64,000 nt of DNA from Eonycteris spelaea (lineage: Eukaryota > Chordata > Mammalia > Chiroptera > Pteropodidae). The position numbers were made by a program, and so were the translations under genes. Below are positions 25,301 to 40,543 of this stretch, in pieces. The notes beneath the pieces were generated by a model. That model saw nothing but the letters and a program-made list of their open reading frames with translations. It was not told the DNA's origin and did no database searches. Positions within the stretch are counted from its first letter, which is position 1, and each line of letters opens with the position of its first letter. Where the stretch lies: positions 1,960,001-2,024,000 of the forward strand of contig PUFA01000062.1 in the NCBI GenBank assembly GCA_003508835.1, read 5' to 3'.

Positions 25301-28300
25301 TTGTCATTATCGTACCATGAAAAACCTGAAGATGTAAATCTAAGCTAGTGAAACACGACTTACAGAAAGAAGCAACATAGCTAGCTGCCTGGCGTCGGTC
25401 GCTTGGCCACTGACTAGGCTTGTCACATTGCAAGTTATTTAACTGCTCAGTGCTCTGTTTCCTCACCTGTAAAATGCAGTCCAATGTTGTACACCTTTCT
25501 ATGATAATTTTAAAATATGGCCCCAAATTCTTTGATACGACTCCAATGGAGAGGTAAGGTCTATATCTCCTCCCTTAAATATAGATTCTGTGCTTTGCCT
25601 GACTAATAGAGTATGTTGAAAGTGATGACTTGTCAGTTTCTAAGCCCCAGGCCTTGAGAAACTGACAGCTTCCACTTCCTGTCTCTTGGGGCACTTGCTT
25701 TTGGAACCCGGCCACCATGCTGTTAGGAAGCCCATGCTACCTGGAGAGAAACCACTAACAGTCATCAACTTGCCAACCACATAACTGAGTCATCTTAGAA
25801 AGAGACCATATAGCCTCGGTCGATGCTGCATGGAGCAAAGATGTGCTGTTTCTGATGAGCCCTGCCCAAATAATGGATTCCTAAGCAAAATAAATGATTG
25901 TTGTTGCTTTAAGCCACTGAACTTAGGGGGTAAATTTGTTATACAGCAATAGTAACTGGAAGCTTACCTCATGGAATCATTATGAAGATTAAATATGTTA
26001 ATATGTTAAGCCCTTAAAATAGTGTCTAGGAAAAGGTAAAGCACTATGAAAGTGTTTAGTCATGTCTTGATAAAACCACACTATCCAATATTATAACCCT
26101 AGCCATATAGAGCTCTTTAAATTAAGTCAACTAAAATGAGATAAAATTAAAAATTTCGCTCCTTGGTTGCACTAATCGCATTGTGAGTGTTCAACAGGAA
26201 CATGTGGTTCACTGGCTACCACACTGGACAGGTAAGATTAAGACCATGTCCACCATTCCAAATGTTCTATTAGACAGCCCCGGCATAGACTATAAAGAAT
26301 CACTAAAAGGCAAAATGTTGACCGAAGAATCTACAGTGATCTACCATAGCAATTCAATGAAGGATAATTTTTATATCACAAAGTAACTATTCACAAAAAA
26401 ATGCCTAAAACACTTGTTAACTTGTGTAACTTTAGCTTCCCTTCAATTCACACTAATAATCTGCTTAAAGGTGCTGTGTCCATCCTTCTTTTTCACCCCC
26501 ATCTAAAAATCATATCTGAATTATGAACAAATTATTTTTTTAGTCCAAATTAATAGCAAAAGTTGTTGCAGCACTTATTTATGAAAGTAAGAAAATGGTC
26601 ACATCTGTACGCATGACATTGGGATAATAAGAAAATATCTAAGTCAATTACAGTCTACCATTTGACGGAATAATGTGCACCATTTCAAACTATTTATGGA
26701 GATGGGATAAAGATATGGGAAAACACTTATGCTCCATTGTTGAATTTTAAAAGTTGGAGTCAAAATCCTACATACAGTATGACGCAGCTAGTAAAAAAAA
26801 AAAATGTCTAAAGGCATAAAACACAAAGAAATGATCAAAATATTAAGTGATTCTGGGCAACTGAATAATAGGATAATTAAAATGTGTATTCGTTTACTTT
26901 TCTGTAATTGTCTAAAATTTGTACATACATATTACTTTCGCACCAAGGTGGTGGACACTTAAGAAATAGAGGGAGAGAGCAGAGGTTGTCAGCCATGCGG
27001 GAGTCACAGAGCCCTTTGTAATCCTGTTGGATGCTATGGTTCCTATTCCAAAATTTTGCCTCCGAGTTTTGTAAGCTCTGGACCCCAGTCAATATAAGGG
27101 TGAGTGACATCATAAAGATGATGCCCAAGTTCTGCTTTGAGCAACGTCGTAGATATTGGGTCCGTTCACTGAAATAGGGACTATCTGAAAAAAGTTTGCT
27201 TCGTGTAATGGGTTCAGTTTTGCCTCCCTTTCAATTCATATGCTGAGGTCCTTACCCCAAAGTACCTCAGAATGTGACCTCATCAGGACATAGGATCTTT
27301 ACAAAGGTAATCAAGTTAAAATAAAGTCATTATGGTGGACCCTCATTCCACGTGACTGGTCTCCTTAAAAAAAGGAGAAATCTGTAGACAGGTATTCACT
27401 CAAGGAAAATGCCACGTGAATGCATTACTGGAGCAAAGGGGGCCGTCTGCAAGCAGGCATCTAAGTCAATGAGATACATACTGGTTTTGCAGCTAAGAAA
27501 GTTAAGCGTTTATTTAGAGAGCTGCAAGTTTCAGAGACACAGGTCAGCTATTGCTCTCAAAAACCTGGCTCCTTGGGTATCTCAAGGGAGTATATTACAT
27601 AGGGTGAAACCCTTAGTCATGGAAATTAAGGGACTTGGGGTTGTGGGCAGTTGGACAGGGCTGGGGTAACTGATCATGTGTCTAGTTCTGGGATCAGCCA
27701 TGGCGTCATCCCATCATCCCGTCATCCCATCTGATCCTGTGGCGGGTTGGGCTGTTCTGCCTCGATGGGCCTGGGACGGAAACATACCTAAAGCCAAGAC
27801 GTTATCCTTAGTTCAACCCAAAAATTATGTCCTCATGATTATAGATCTGAGGCTTTATTCTTAAAGAATTTGACGCTGGCCAGAAACTTATATCCTAAGG
27901 CTTAATGATTAAGAGAATAGGCATACAAAGGTGGAAGGGTAAGGGGGGGGCGGGGGAAGCAAGTGAGTCACAATCCATTGTCTAGGCAAAACCATCGTGA
28001 ATCAAAGAAAAATCATTAAGTGAAATCTCAGTGTGGTGGTGACAAAAATAAAAGGCAGAGATTGAGGTGATGTTTCTATAAGCCAAAAAATATCAAAGAT
28101 TGCCAGCACACCACCAGAAGCTAGGAGAGGGGCATAGTACAGGTTTCTCCTCACAGCCCTCAAAAGGAGGCAACTCTGCCAACCTTGACCTTGGATTTCT
28201 AGCCTCCAGAACTGTCAGACAATGCTTTTCTCTATTTTAAGCCACTCACTTTGTGGTACTTGTTACAGCAGCTCTAGCAAACGAATATACTCGGCCTAGA

Positions 28301-31300
28301 GAGGACAAGATCACGAGTTGAGTTTTGAGCATGCAGAGACAGATGTAAACAGGAAGACATTCAGATGGAAATATCTAGTGAGCAACGAAATCTACTCCAT
28401 GAGGAAGCTGAGGAAGAGAAGCCAGAGCTCTATCCTAGGACACAAAGAAAGGGTTTCCAGAAGGAATGAGCAGTCGGCTAGGTAAAATGCTGCGAGAGAG
28501 CGCAACTAAAAGAGGAAGCAAATGTAAAATGGTATAGGTACTACAGGAAATATAAAAGTTCCTCAAAAAATTAAGAACTGAAATCAGTATCTTGAAGAGC
28601 TAGCTGCACGCCCATGTTCACTGTAGCATTATTCATGAGCCAAAATAATGGAAATAATCCAAGTGCCCATCTGAAGAATGGATAAAAAAAAAAAAAAGAA
28701 AAAAAAAGTCCTATTCAGCCTTTAAAAAGAAAGAAATCCTGTCATGGGTGACAACAGGATGAACGTGGAGCACACCGTGCTACGTGAAATAAACCAGTCA
28801 CAGAAGAACATACCTGCTTATATGAGGTGCTACTAAAATAGCCAAACTCTGAGAAGCAGAGGATGCGATACTGGCTGCCAAGTGCTGGGGAGGGGGTAAA
28901 TGGGAAACTTGTTAAGTGGGCAAAGTTTCCGTCACGCAAAATGAGTAAGTTCTAGAGAGCTGCTGTGCAACATAGCACCTGTAGTTAACGTGCCACTGTG
29001 CACTTCGAAATTTGTTAAGAGGGTGGATCTCACGTTAAGTGCTCTTACCACAGTGAAAAGGAAAAAGAAAGACCCTAGAAGTATCTTTAGAAAGGGAACT
29101 GAGAACTCAGACAAATGAGGCCAGATAGATAGATGTTTCTATGAATACATGGGGAAACATTTAGTTTCTAATTTAGGAAAGCAACTTGGAATTTTTTTTA
29201 AACACTTTCCCTTTGTATTTTTACCATTCCGTTTCTCTGTCATTTCTTGAAGTAAACTTAAAATCCTTAAAATGAATAAACATATACCTAATGAGTAAAT
29301 GAATTTTAAAAATAAAATCAGGAAGGAAAAGCAGCTGATCCTTGTGGACTTGGATGTGCCAGGTTTTCAATAGACTAGACCCCTGGGCTGAGGAATAGAG
29401 ACTGGTTCAGTTCAATCTTTCTAGAATCCCAGAAAGAGCAAAAAGTGTCGTTGGTCACCCTCAGGGGGAGGGGAAGGAATTTTGCTTGGAGCTTTGTTAT
29501 TGTTATTGCTTGGTTTGTTTGTTTTCAAGTAGCTGAAACCAAAGTATTTACATGCAGAAAGAACAAAAGGGAGAGACAAAGAGGGAACAGGGAGCCATAA
29601 CCCTGGGGAAGCCTGAGATGATTTCTATATGGAGACAGATTTAAACACTTGATTAGGGAAAAAAGACACTTCCTGAGGCTGGGGTCTATGAGTTAGCAGA
29701 CCCCAGTGGAGTCTGGAATGGGAAGATAGAAGCTGAAGGAACAGGTGCCCTTATCCTTCATGTTGCATAAGAAGAGAGAGCATCTGTGGAGAAGGGGGTG
29801 GGGGCAGGGCAGAGGAGGGGCTTGTGGAGACAGAGAGCCTTGGCAGAGACACTGAAGGCATGGGCAAGCCCAGTGAAAGGACTGTGCAAAGGCATTCGGG
29901 GCACAGCTGAGAATATGTACCCCAAATCTCCATTTGGGCTAACCCATGCAGGGAGGGCCACATGAGCTGGAAAGCTCAGGACAACGAGGGACCAGCAATC
30001 AGGATCAGAATGGAAGTAGGCAGAGCCAGAGCAAGGAAGGGAGCAGTTTTAGGCAGGATGGAAACGGGGACTTCTCAGCTCTCACTGAGGAACGGGATTC
30101 CCTTCTACAACATTACAAGGAAAAACTGTCCAACGAAAGCTAGCATTTATCAGAATCCACTGGCTTCTTCTTTGGCCCAGACAAGTTTATTCAATGACCT
30201 ACACTGTGAATTAGCTAATTCACTGTATTTTCGAAGACCCGCTACATATGCGTGTTTTGCCAAGATCCTATTGAGAAGGTCACAAAAGGCATGCGATTAA
30301 AAAAATATCGGAGACAGCAAGGAACTGAGGAAGAGGTATGAGCAATGACTACGAGTCATCCCCCAAAGTCAAAAGCCATTTTCTAGCTTACTTCCAAGTA
30401 ATACTTGGATTCCCAATCCCAGCAGTCAAGTGGAACTGAGAGGAAATGGGGCAGACTCAGCGTTCCAGAAACCCAGTGGGCATTGCTTGAGGGTCACTAA
30501 CACAACACGGAAGACGAGAGGATGGTGATAACCAGAGACTCCAGATAAGGAGGCCCCGTGACTTCTCCTGAGCAGCTCTGTTCCAACCAAGGCCAAGGAC
30601 TGTGTTTCCATGGTTCTGATAACGATTCTCTTTCTATCAGGAAAGGGTTTCCAATCTCATGAGGCAGGTTTCTGAGCACAGTGATCCAATGACTGTGATA
30701 GGAACGGGGCCCGTCAGGGAAGTCGATAACCCACACCAAGCTTGGCTGGAAAAGTGCTTTTAAACACAAAAATGGCCTATTTTATTTATTCTTTCTTTCT
30801 TGTTTGTTTGTTTGTTTGTTTGTAGCAAGCATTCAAATCATAGTACCCAAGAGCAGTCTACTTTTGGCCTAGATTACTAAGATCACTGGACATGCATTTC
30901 TCTAAAGGAGTTTTTCTTCATCCAGCTTTGCCACCAGCTGCCTCCGTGATACTGAACAAGCCACTTGACCTCTCTGGGCCTCGATGTGCTCAAATGAAAA
31001 ATGATAAGCTAAAGCCGATGTCCTTCATGGTTCCCGAAATTCCACAACTTCCCCCAGGCCTCTCCAGCCCCATCCACAATTCACTCTGGGTTGATGCTAC
31101 CAGAGAGAAAAACGGAAGCCCACCCTCCTATGTGCACAAAGCAAAATCCGAAAAGCTCTGCAAACTAAAATTATTATAACTCATTTCCTAGCTAACCCAA
31201 ATCTGACAAACTCATTGGTAACAAAACCTGCCTGTCCTGATCTGATGGGAGGCTATGCACCTCTATTCCACTGGGTTTGCTGGGCAAACATTAAATACAT

Positions 31301-34300
31301 TTGATTAGACGCCCCAGGGTTTAGGCACAGTCCCAAGGGTTTCAGATGGTCAAAACTACGAAGTGGGTACTGTTATTTTACAGAATGAGAAACAGACGTT
31401 TGGGAGGGTATATCACTTGCCCAAGGTCATGGTTAAAAACTGCTGAGAGCCTGGACGAAAACCCAGGCAGATCCTGTTTCAGGTCAGCGCTCATAACCAG
31501 ACCTAGCTCCTGCAAAACCACCTACTTTATTAAATTAACTGGTTAAATGCGGTTTAAATCAATTACCTATATGAACAAAAGGGGAGAAAGCAAAGCGAAT
31601 TCCACAAAACAAAATCATCCCCAAATTACTTCTATTTTTGGTTACGGAGATAACCAAAGTCATTGCGTTTTGAAGATCAACCCCCGCGTGCCAGTTACTG
31701 AGACACAGCATTTGCCCAATTTAAAAAGCTTCAAACGAATGGAGAAAACATATGAGCTTATTTAGAAACTGGAAACAATGTAAGTCAGTATATAAATAAG
31801 TGCTAAGTTTTGAAACTTTAGGCAGCTGCCAACTTCCAAACAACTCTCAGATGAACAGCTGCTCAGCCCCACCTTCTCCTACTTGGGCAGCTGCGACTGG
31901 GCAGGACAGGGACATCCAGACAGGACCTGCCTGACCAGAGTCCACCCACCCATGACACAAAATCCCTCCTAATGCAGTCATAACTTACCTTTATTCTGTC
32001 AAAGTCCTTGAAATGCTCTCATGATACAGGAGCATAAGACTCTGATTCTGGGCAGCAAAGACCACTTGGGAAACAGATGGAGGCCAGCACCTTTCCCAGC
32101 AAAATGTGTGTAAATCAGCAATGCCTGGCCATGAACCCCTGGTTTAGAGATGCATTCGGTTAAGAGGCCCCTTGAAAAATGCAGCTGTCTCTGAGGTTCT
32201 TGCTAATACCTGTGTGAGTTCAGCTGCACCCTTGGGAGGAAGGACCCAAATGGAGGGCTCATGGCAGTAGGAGCTCCCTAGGGTTTGGAGCCAGGCCTTC
32301 AGAGTGGGAGAGGGAATTAGGGAGGGTTTCGAAGGTTTCAAAGTATTGCCTGTGACCAAGCCAATGTCTTCCCTTCCCCCATACCTAGAGAACCGTGCAT
32401 TCAAAGAGCTTTTGTTAGAACTAATTAGACCAAAAATACAATAAAGCAAACCTTGAGTGGAGCCTGGTACAAAATTTTAAACAATAATAAACATTTTAAA
32501 ACAGCTGCAAAGGGTATTTTGAGGACATTTAAGGAAACTGGGTTAGACAGTAGTAGAGGCTTGTTTATTTTCTTAGGTACAATAATAGTATTGCTATGTA
32601 GAGGAAGTCATTAATCCTACAAGATACAAAGTAGAGGTATTTAAGAGTGAAATGTAACAATGTCTGCAACTTAATTTCAAATAGTTGAGTAAAAAAAGTA
32701 TACGGATAGGCAGGCAGGCAGACAGACAGGGTGAGAGAGCGAATATGGCAAAATGTTGAATCTAAGTGATGAGTATACAGGTGTCTGTTTACTATTCTTT
32801 CAACTTTTATGTAATAAAAGTTCACAAAGTCTTATTGCATCTTTTTTTTAAAAAGGCACTTTGTGGGAGCCTAATAATGACTTAGTAAGAATGCATTTTA
32901 ACTTCCAACCCAATAACTCAACAAGGAATGTTTGGAGCACAACCCATACTTAAGATGTGGTTTCGTTCTTTGTGTACCATTGGAGTTGAGAAAGGAAATA
33001 ATTAGTGTGACCCAGGAGGAAAAAAAGGGACTCTTTATTAGGTTTCAAAGGAAAAACTGAATTTGGCCAGACAAAAGAGAAGCAAACATTTTTGACAGGC
33101 AGAAGATTGGGAGACAATCAAATCAGTGCTAACGGCCAGGTAGCTACCAGGACAAAGGACTGAAACAAGGGTGATGTCAATATATAGAAACAAAGATACT
33201 TAAAAACGAGAATGGAAACTAAATATTTACCACGGTAGGTTTTCATTTAAACCAGGGGGTGGAAAACTAACTTTGCAGAGTCAGAGTAAGTCCCTAGCAT
33301 TCACCACAAGGTCTCAGACTCACCATTAGAAGTGATTGCTTAAGGCCACGGAACCCCAGGACCAAACACAATTTCCCCGAGGCGCCAAAGGCTTGAACAC
33401 GGAGCAGAACCAAAACTCAGAGATGCCACCTTCCTACCCGTCTCACTGACACGCACGTCACTGGGGCATTCTGTGGTCAAAGTCTGGAAACCAAATGTAA
33501 CACGGAACCCTCAGGAAAAGCCCCATTTATGTCACACTCACCTGTTTCCCGGAGTGGAAGGGAGGATGTCCTGTCATTGTCGCTCTAATCCCTGTCGTGG
33601 TTCCTGAACCACAGTAGGAGCACCCTAAACAGTTGCTATATCAAAACTGCGAATGCAGAGTCTGCCCTTCCGGAAGGGCCCCCAGGTAAGGGACCACTGC
33701 AAACTGGTCAACGGTTTTGTTGGGATTGCTACTTGATAGGACAGAACGCCCAGTGTAGTTACACCGTTAGCCAAACACCAGCAGTTTTTAAAAACATCAA
33801 TTCTTTTCAGAGCTGAATGACTGATGCACTCTATAGCTTTACACTCTGGTTGGGTAAGCTCTTTCTGAAAGATGTAAATATACCAGCAAGACCCTGTGCT
33901 CATCAAAATCAACAGAAAGCTCCAACGAAGGACACAAATAGCAGCACATTCCTAAACCCAGCTTTGGGAACTGGCCCTCCACTGGGTTTTCACGGGACTC
34001 CATCTCAGTCAAAGCTGCCAAGTCCTAAAGGAGCAGGGCTGGCATACCCTCATCAAAGGCACTGCCCTTTTTCCCCAGGGTCTTGATTACTGACAGATCT
34101 GTTCGTGAACATTCCCTGCATGAGACCAAGCAGGGAGTAGGTTAGAAATTATTTAAACTACAGGAGGAAGCTAAACAGCAAGCGCCAGAAAAAAACCACC
34201 ACATGGGAGGAGGACAACCCAGATGGCCTATTTCCGGCAGAAATAGCAAGACTCCGGGCCAGGCACGGGGTGTGTAGGGGGGTGTTCCCTCAGGAACCAG

Positions 34301-37300
34301 TGGCTCCCTGGAGATTCACAGAGAAAGAGCTGGCATGGAAGACCAGGCCTCGGGGAGCTAGGTCCCTGGTTTCTGGGTGCAACCCCTCACCTGCCAAGGT
34401 CAGAGTCCAGCCAAGTCATTTCCACTGGGCAGAAGACAACAAAAACTAACCATGTGAGACAACAGGGTGTCACCAAACCGGCTAGAGCTCAGCAAGGACT
34501 TCGACAAGGAAGACTGGCCCGGCACCTGGCTGCAGGGGAGCAGAGGGAGACACTGATTGATGCAGGAAGGGTTCATGTTCCTACAGCAGAGGCCTCTGGG
34601 AAGTTCAACTGCTCCGCCACCAACCGCTGATAGCAGTGAAGCGTTATTTATGTGTCTGGCGCTTTTACCGGCATTATCTTTTTTTAAAATCATCACAACT
34701 CTTCAGATAGGTGGTATTACTAAACCCATTCTAGAAACGGAGACCTCAAAGAACAAAGTGTTGAAGCCAAGGCTGCTCATCGGGGGAAGCGGCCAGGACC
34801 TGACCCGAGATCTGTTGCAAGCAGGGTCCACGCTCTGAACCAAACCTGCGTCCTAGAAAGAAAGGAGGCCAAAGCGGAAGCCAGCTTTCTCCTGGCTGCA
34901 CTGTGCTCACTCAACTCGCTTCCTAGCTGTGAGACCACAGGCAAGTCAATTAACTTCCTGCTTAGAGTTTTAGAGTTTCCTATCTCTAAAATGAAGATAA
35001 TAATGGAAGTGTTTCTGGGCGTGAAATGAGATGAACTCGGGTGTACTGGAGTGCCCACCACAGATTAAGTGCTCAATAAGTGCTGGCTGTGATTGCCATG
35101 ACGATGACCGATGGTAAGAAGTGTAAACAGAGCTACCCTCACAAAGCGTCCAGCTCCACTGGATGCGGAACCAACACGCAGGGAATGACAGGGAGGAGGC
35201 AGTGCTAACTGTACGGGAAAGAAGAATTACGAAAACCCCAGAGGTGAGGGAGGGGCTGCCACAACCCTGCTCCTGGGGCCCTGCAGCGGGGCTGGCCAGC
35301 AGCGGCTCCCACACACTGACACCAGACCCACAGTGTCTCTTCCTTCCAGGAACAGGAAGTGGATGAGGATTAAACAGAAAGCTACAAAAGTCCTAAACAC
35401 AGGGTTTTCCCATTAGTCACAGGTTAGATCAGGCAGGGTTCCGAGAGGCAGGCATAAAGCCTGCCTGCTGGGAATACAGGAACTGGGAAACAAAGATGAG
35501 TGAATGTGGAGCCAAGGCTCTGTCCCAGTGAAGTCCTCTGACATGAAGTCACCGCTAGCAGTCAGACAAAGAGCAAAAGAAAAGAGGGCCTAGGAGAGAC
35601 AATAAAGAGCACTTCGGGAAAGGCAAACAAACAAACAAAATATTAAGTAGAGTTAGGAAAACACTGGACATAGAGAAGTTGGTTTTAAGGGACAGAAATG
35701 AACGTGAACATCACTAGCATAAAACTCAATAAAAACGCTGAAAACCAGTAGCAAAAATATTATTAGTAATTGTCACACACTGATACACGCTTTGTATAAT
35801 TACTATTCCGAGCAATTTACAGGTATGAACTTATTTTACCCTTACAATAATGCTTTGAGGGAGGTACTATTATTTTCAACCCCGTTTTTCAGATCTAAAA
35901 ACTTGAGCACAGATTGGTCAGTAACTTGCATCAGGTCACAAAGCTAGCAAGTAGCAGAGGTGAGATTTTAATCTGGGTGGCCTGGCTTCAAAGCCCAAAC
36001 TCTGCTCTATTGCCTCTGATGTGTGAGAATCAACAGTTTTGAAATTCACTAAAGTTCCATGAAATAGGATTATCCATAGTTAATCCATAAATGAGTTAAT
36101 CTTGAGTAGAAAATCTAAGCGTAATCAGTATCCATCTAATTCAATAATAAACCTAGAATGACAGAAGGGTTTTTCCTAGTTAAATAAATTGACTTGGAGA
36201 GAATATAATTTAAATGCACCTTCCCTTCCCAATAACTGACTATTTTTTGGTATAAAGTACTAATTTTTTCAAGAAAATCCTGCTACCATGTATAAGCAGC
36301 AAAATCAAAAAGCCATCCTGCTCTGCATTTACACTGCTGAAATTGTTAGTTACTTCTCTTTGACTTTTAAAACAATGGAAATCCTAAACTTCCCTTCAAC
36401 TTTTAAAACAATGGAAACAATTTATATGAAGGAATCAGACTTGCCACATTCCTTTGTCCAAAACGATCGTTAACTAATAATGTTAAGTGAAAAAATAAAT
36501 ACAAAGCAGTATTTTGAGCTAATATGATCTCAGTTTTACTAAAGTAAAAGATACCAAAATGTTTACACCAGTTATCTCTGAGTGGTAAGTTATGGTTCAC
36601 CCGAAGAGTAATGTTAATGTTGCAGAGCTAAACCAGAATACTGGAAATCCCTTAGTAAGAAGACTACTATAACAGCAATCCATGATTTTTACATGCTACA
36701 TATTTCCACTGAGTGGAACAGAACAATGCTATAAAACCCGTGGTCTACAACATAGGGAACATGGGAACATGGGTCAAAGAAAACCACACAGTGTAACTTC
36801 TGCTTTATTACACTGTAAAACAATGCAAATACGTAAATAAGGAGGCACTGACCTGACAATATGTTTTCTTTCTCACTGTATTTTTTAAATGCCTGTGAGT
36901 CTTTATCTAAATAGTAAACCACTGTAATTTTGAAATTCAAAGAGATTATTCCAGGCACGATGTTTTATTATTATGGGTTGGTTTTTTTCCCAATAGGTAA
37001 CACTCGATTGTTTCCTTTTTTCAACCACCACTTTTCCAACACCGACTAGATGTCCTACAGTTCAATTCAGTTCCGACGCCAGCTACCCAGAATTAGTACA
37101 AACACCATAGGTTTGAAGGTCTCAGTTTCACAGATGGTCCCCACTTCAGATGCCAGTTGCAAGTGGGGTCCCAACCAGAAATGTAGGGCTTCTTACAGTT
37201 TCCCTCCAGCGTGACACTTTGCTATAATGACTCGCAGAACTCAGCAAAGTGCTATACTTTGGATTACTGTTTTATTACAAAGAATACAATTCAGGAACAG

Positions 37301-37840
37301 CCAAATAGACGGGATGCAGAGGGCAAAGTTGTGTGTGTGTGGAGGCGGGAGACCAGGGGGAGGGTAGGAGGGTGGTGGTGAACTCCATTTTCCCTCCAGA
37401 CACACCACCCTCCCAGCACATACAATGTGTTCCCCAATCCAGAAGCTCCCTTAGCCTCATTTCAGAGTCTTTCTGGAAATTCCATTATGCAGGCATGATT
37501 GATTAAGTAGCTGGTCATTGGTTTTTAACCCCATCTCCAGCCCTTCTCCCTTCCTCCAGATCAGGATTGGGGCTGTAAATTGCAACCCTCTATCATGTAG
37601 TTGGTTCCTCCGGCAATCAGCCCCATATCCTGAAGCCATGTGGAGGCCCACGTCGTTCATTAGCATGACCTGAGGTATGCTCTAAAAGGGCTCATTAAGG
37701 GCTCATTATGGATAAGGAACCTCCTATCACTCAGGAAATTCCAAGAGTTTTAGGAGTTCTGTGTCAAGCCAGGGAGATATATATATAACACATATGTGTG
37801 TGTGTGTTATATATTACATATAATATATGTAATATATTAT

Positions 37841-37880
<40 letters not shown>

Positions 37881-40509
37881 ATTATACCACACTGACTCAA
37901 AGCCAAGAGTCTTTACTAATTTATATGTCAAGATGCAGTACCGAACAGTGTGAGAGAGAGCAACTACTTTATCGTAGGGTTCAAGCAAAGTGATCCTCTT
38001 TCCTTCTTTAAGTCTCCCCCTTCTCATCCTACCAGCCCCTCCCCCCCCCCCACACACACACACTAAGACTTACTTTTCCCTTCCTGCCTCCACACCTTTG
38101 CACAGGCTGTTCTTTTTCCCAACACTCCCTTTAAGGTCCACTTAAAATGCCATGTTGTAGGGTACTCAGTCTTTTCCATCCCTAGTATCAAAAGGTCTCC
38201 TCTGAGATCCCATGTAGCACTTTCTGTAGTTATCTGATTATACAAAACACATTCTCCATTATTCCATGATTTGTATTCACAGCTTATCTTCCCCTTCACA
38301 ATCACAAGGTTGTGGAGGACAGAAATCAAATCTGTTGTTCATTTTACATACCCAACGGTGACTCTGAGTAAGGCCCTCATTTTTAAACAAATTACATGCT
38401 GAGTATAGGAAATATCGACAAGTTTTATCTGAAAAGACTATTTAAACACCGAGTGGGCAACTGTGTAAGAGAAATGAATTTTACCTTCAAGACCCAGCTT
38501 CTTGGCTTAATCCCCTAGTTTTAAGCAATGTCCAAGGCCTCTTTTTTCCTATCTCTTTTTTGCTTTGTTTTGTGTTTTGCCTTTAACAGAGGGGGAAGAG
38601 GATGGAAAGAATTGAGGAAGCAGCAGAAGCATTCAGGCCATACAAGCGTATAGCACAAACATGCAAAGAAAAGTGAAGGAATGTCTGTTCAGCCATCTGC
38701 CACTTGACCAATGCCAGGAAATTCCGGGCTGACGTTCTTTAAAATGTGAATAATTCACATGATTGTGTTGGAGACTTCCAGCTAGGAAGAGCTGTTAGAA
38801 CATTTGAAAGTTAGTGTTACCGAGTTATATTGTGAGACAGAAAGCTCAGTGAATTCTTCAAACTTCCACCCCTAACAGGAATCTCAGAAAAATCACATCC
38901 TGTTTGTACATATGCATAGGGGAAGAAGGCTTGGCATGTCACAGGTGCTGAAAAAAAATTTGTGTTTCTTTTTAACCCTACCTAACACGTGACATTTTAT
39001 ATATAGGTTCTGCACAAATTTTCAGCCACTCGGCTAAACTCATCTGGCCAGTCAAGAAGGGTAATAACATAAACTGTCTTATTTGCGTCTTTTCAGGAAA
39101 CTGAAATCGATTTTCCCTTAATATCTACCTCATGCCAAAATTTATAAAAATTATTTATAAACATAATGGCATGTAAATTGAATCACTCCCTTCAAATATT
39201 TACTTTATTAGCAAACGGATAATTTCTGAAGAATTCCTTGGATAATTGTCCATTTTCTACTAAAAATAAAATCTACATTTAATGTATAAGATGCCTTGGT
39301 TTTCTGTTTAAGTAGATTAGCCTATAATAAAAAAGTAAAAAAAAAAATTAAATATAAAACCTTCCTTTTGCCAGAGGTGCTGAGCATAAAGTACAGGTAA
39401 TTTCACATAACACAAAGAATATTTGAGAACAATGAGCATCCATCTAGCCTTGGCGTCCCCTCATCTGTGACTTGAGTGAGATATTTCACTTTTCTTTTTG
39501 TCTTGGCTATTCTTCTCTAAGTCTGTTTCCTCAGTTCTACAAAACAGAGCTTTAGCAATCTGATCCTCATGCAACTATGCAAGAGGTAAATCTGATCAAG
39601 CAATGAAATATTTGAGCATGTTTTATGTGTGCCACTGCCCCAAGGAGCTCTGGTTAGAACAAACACAGTGGAAATAAGTGCATATAATTATAATCTGTTA
39701 AACAGCACGAAATGGATGCAACATGTATTCATCAACTCACATGTATATTCACAGAAAGAAATAAAATCAGTGAGAATACCTAGCAAAGAGTTCCTGGAAA
39801 TGTTACCCTTGATCTCAGCGTGAAGAATGGATGGAGAACAGGGTATGGAGGATAGCCCACAAGGAAGGAAGAGATTTCCCGCTTCAGAGAAACAGGACCC
39901 ACCTATTTCTTCCACCTCTTATCGCCCCCACTCACATCAGATCCTCAGGCATTATCACCTGGGAATGTGCTAGAAAAGCAAATTCTTCAGTTCCTTCCCA
40001 GACCTAATGACTCAAGCAGCCCAGGGTGAGGCCCAGAGATGTGTGTTTTAACCATCCCTCTGGTTAATCCTGATGTGTTCAAGTTTGGGAACCACTGCTA
40101 TAACTTTGCTGGCCTCTTGCTTCCTCTCCTCCATGACCGCTAGTTTTCTGCACATGGCTAACACCGACATTTTTACAAGTTTAGATTTCATTTTCTCCAA
40201 AAAGTCTTGCTCAACCTGCACTGGACTCTTATCCCACACCCAGCCCTCTGGGCCTGTGCCAAATCTTCTTTATCAAGGTACCCAGGACACTTTATCATTA
40301 TTGCTTGTTTAACCATCTTCCCTGATAACCTGTCAGCTCCATAAAGGCATGCACTGAGTCTACTGATTTACATGCCTTTACCCTAGTGCCTTGCATGCAG
40401 TAAGGCAGTCTACTAATATTCGTTGAATTAAAAAATAATAATAAATTTTAAAAATAACCCTTAAAACAAAGGTATAAAGGTATAAAATATTATGGAATAT
40501 GATATATAC

Positions 40510-40543
<34 letters not shown>

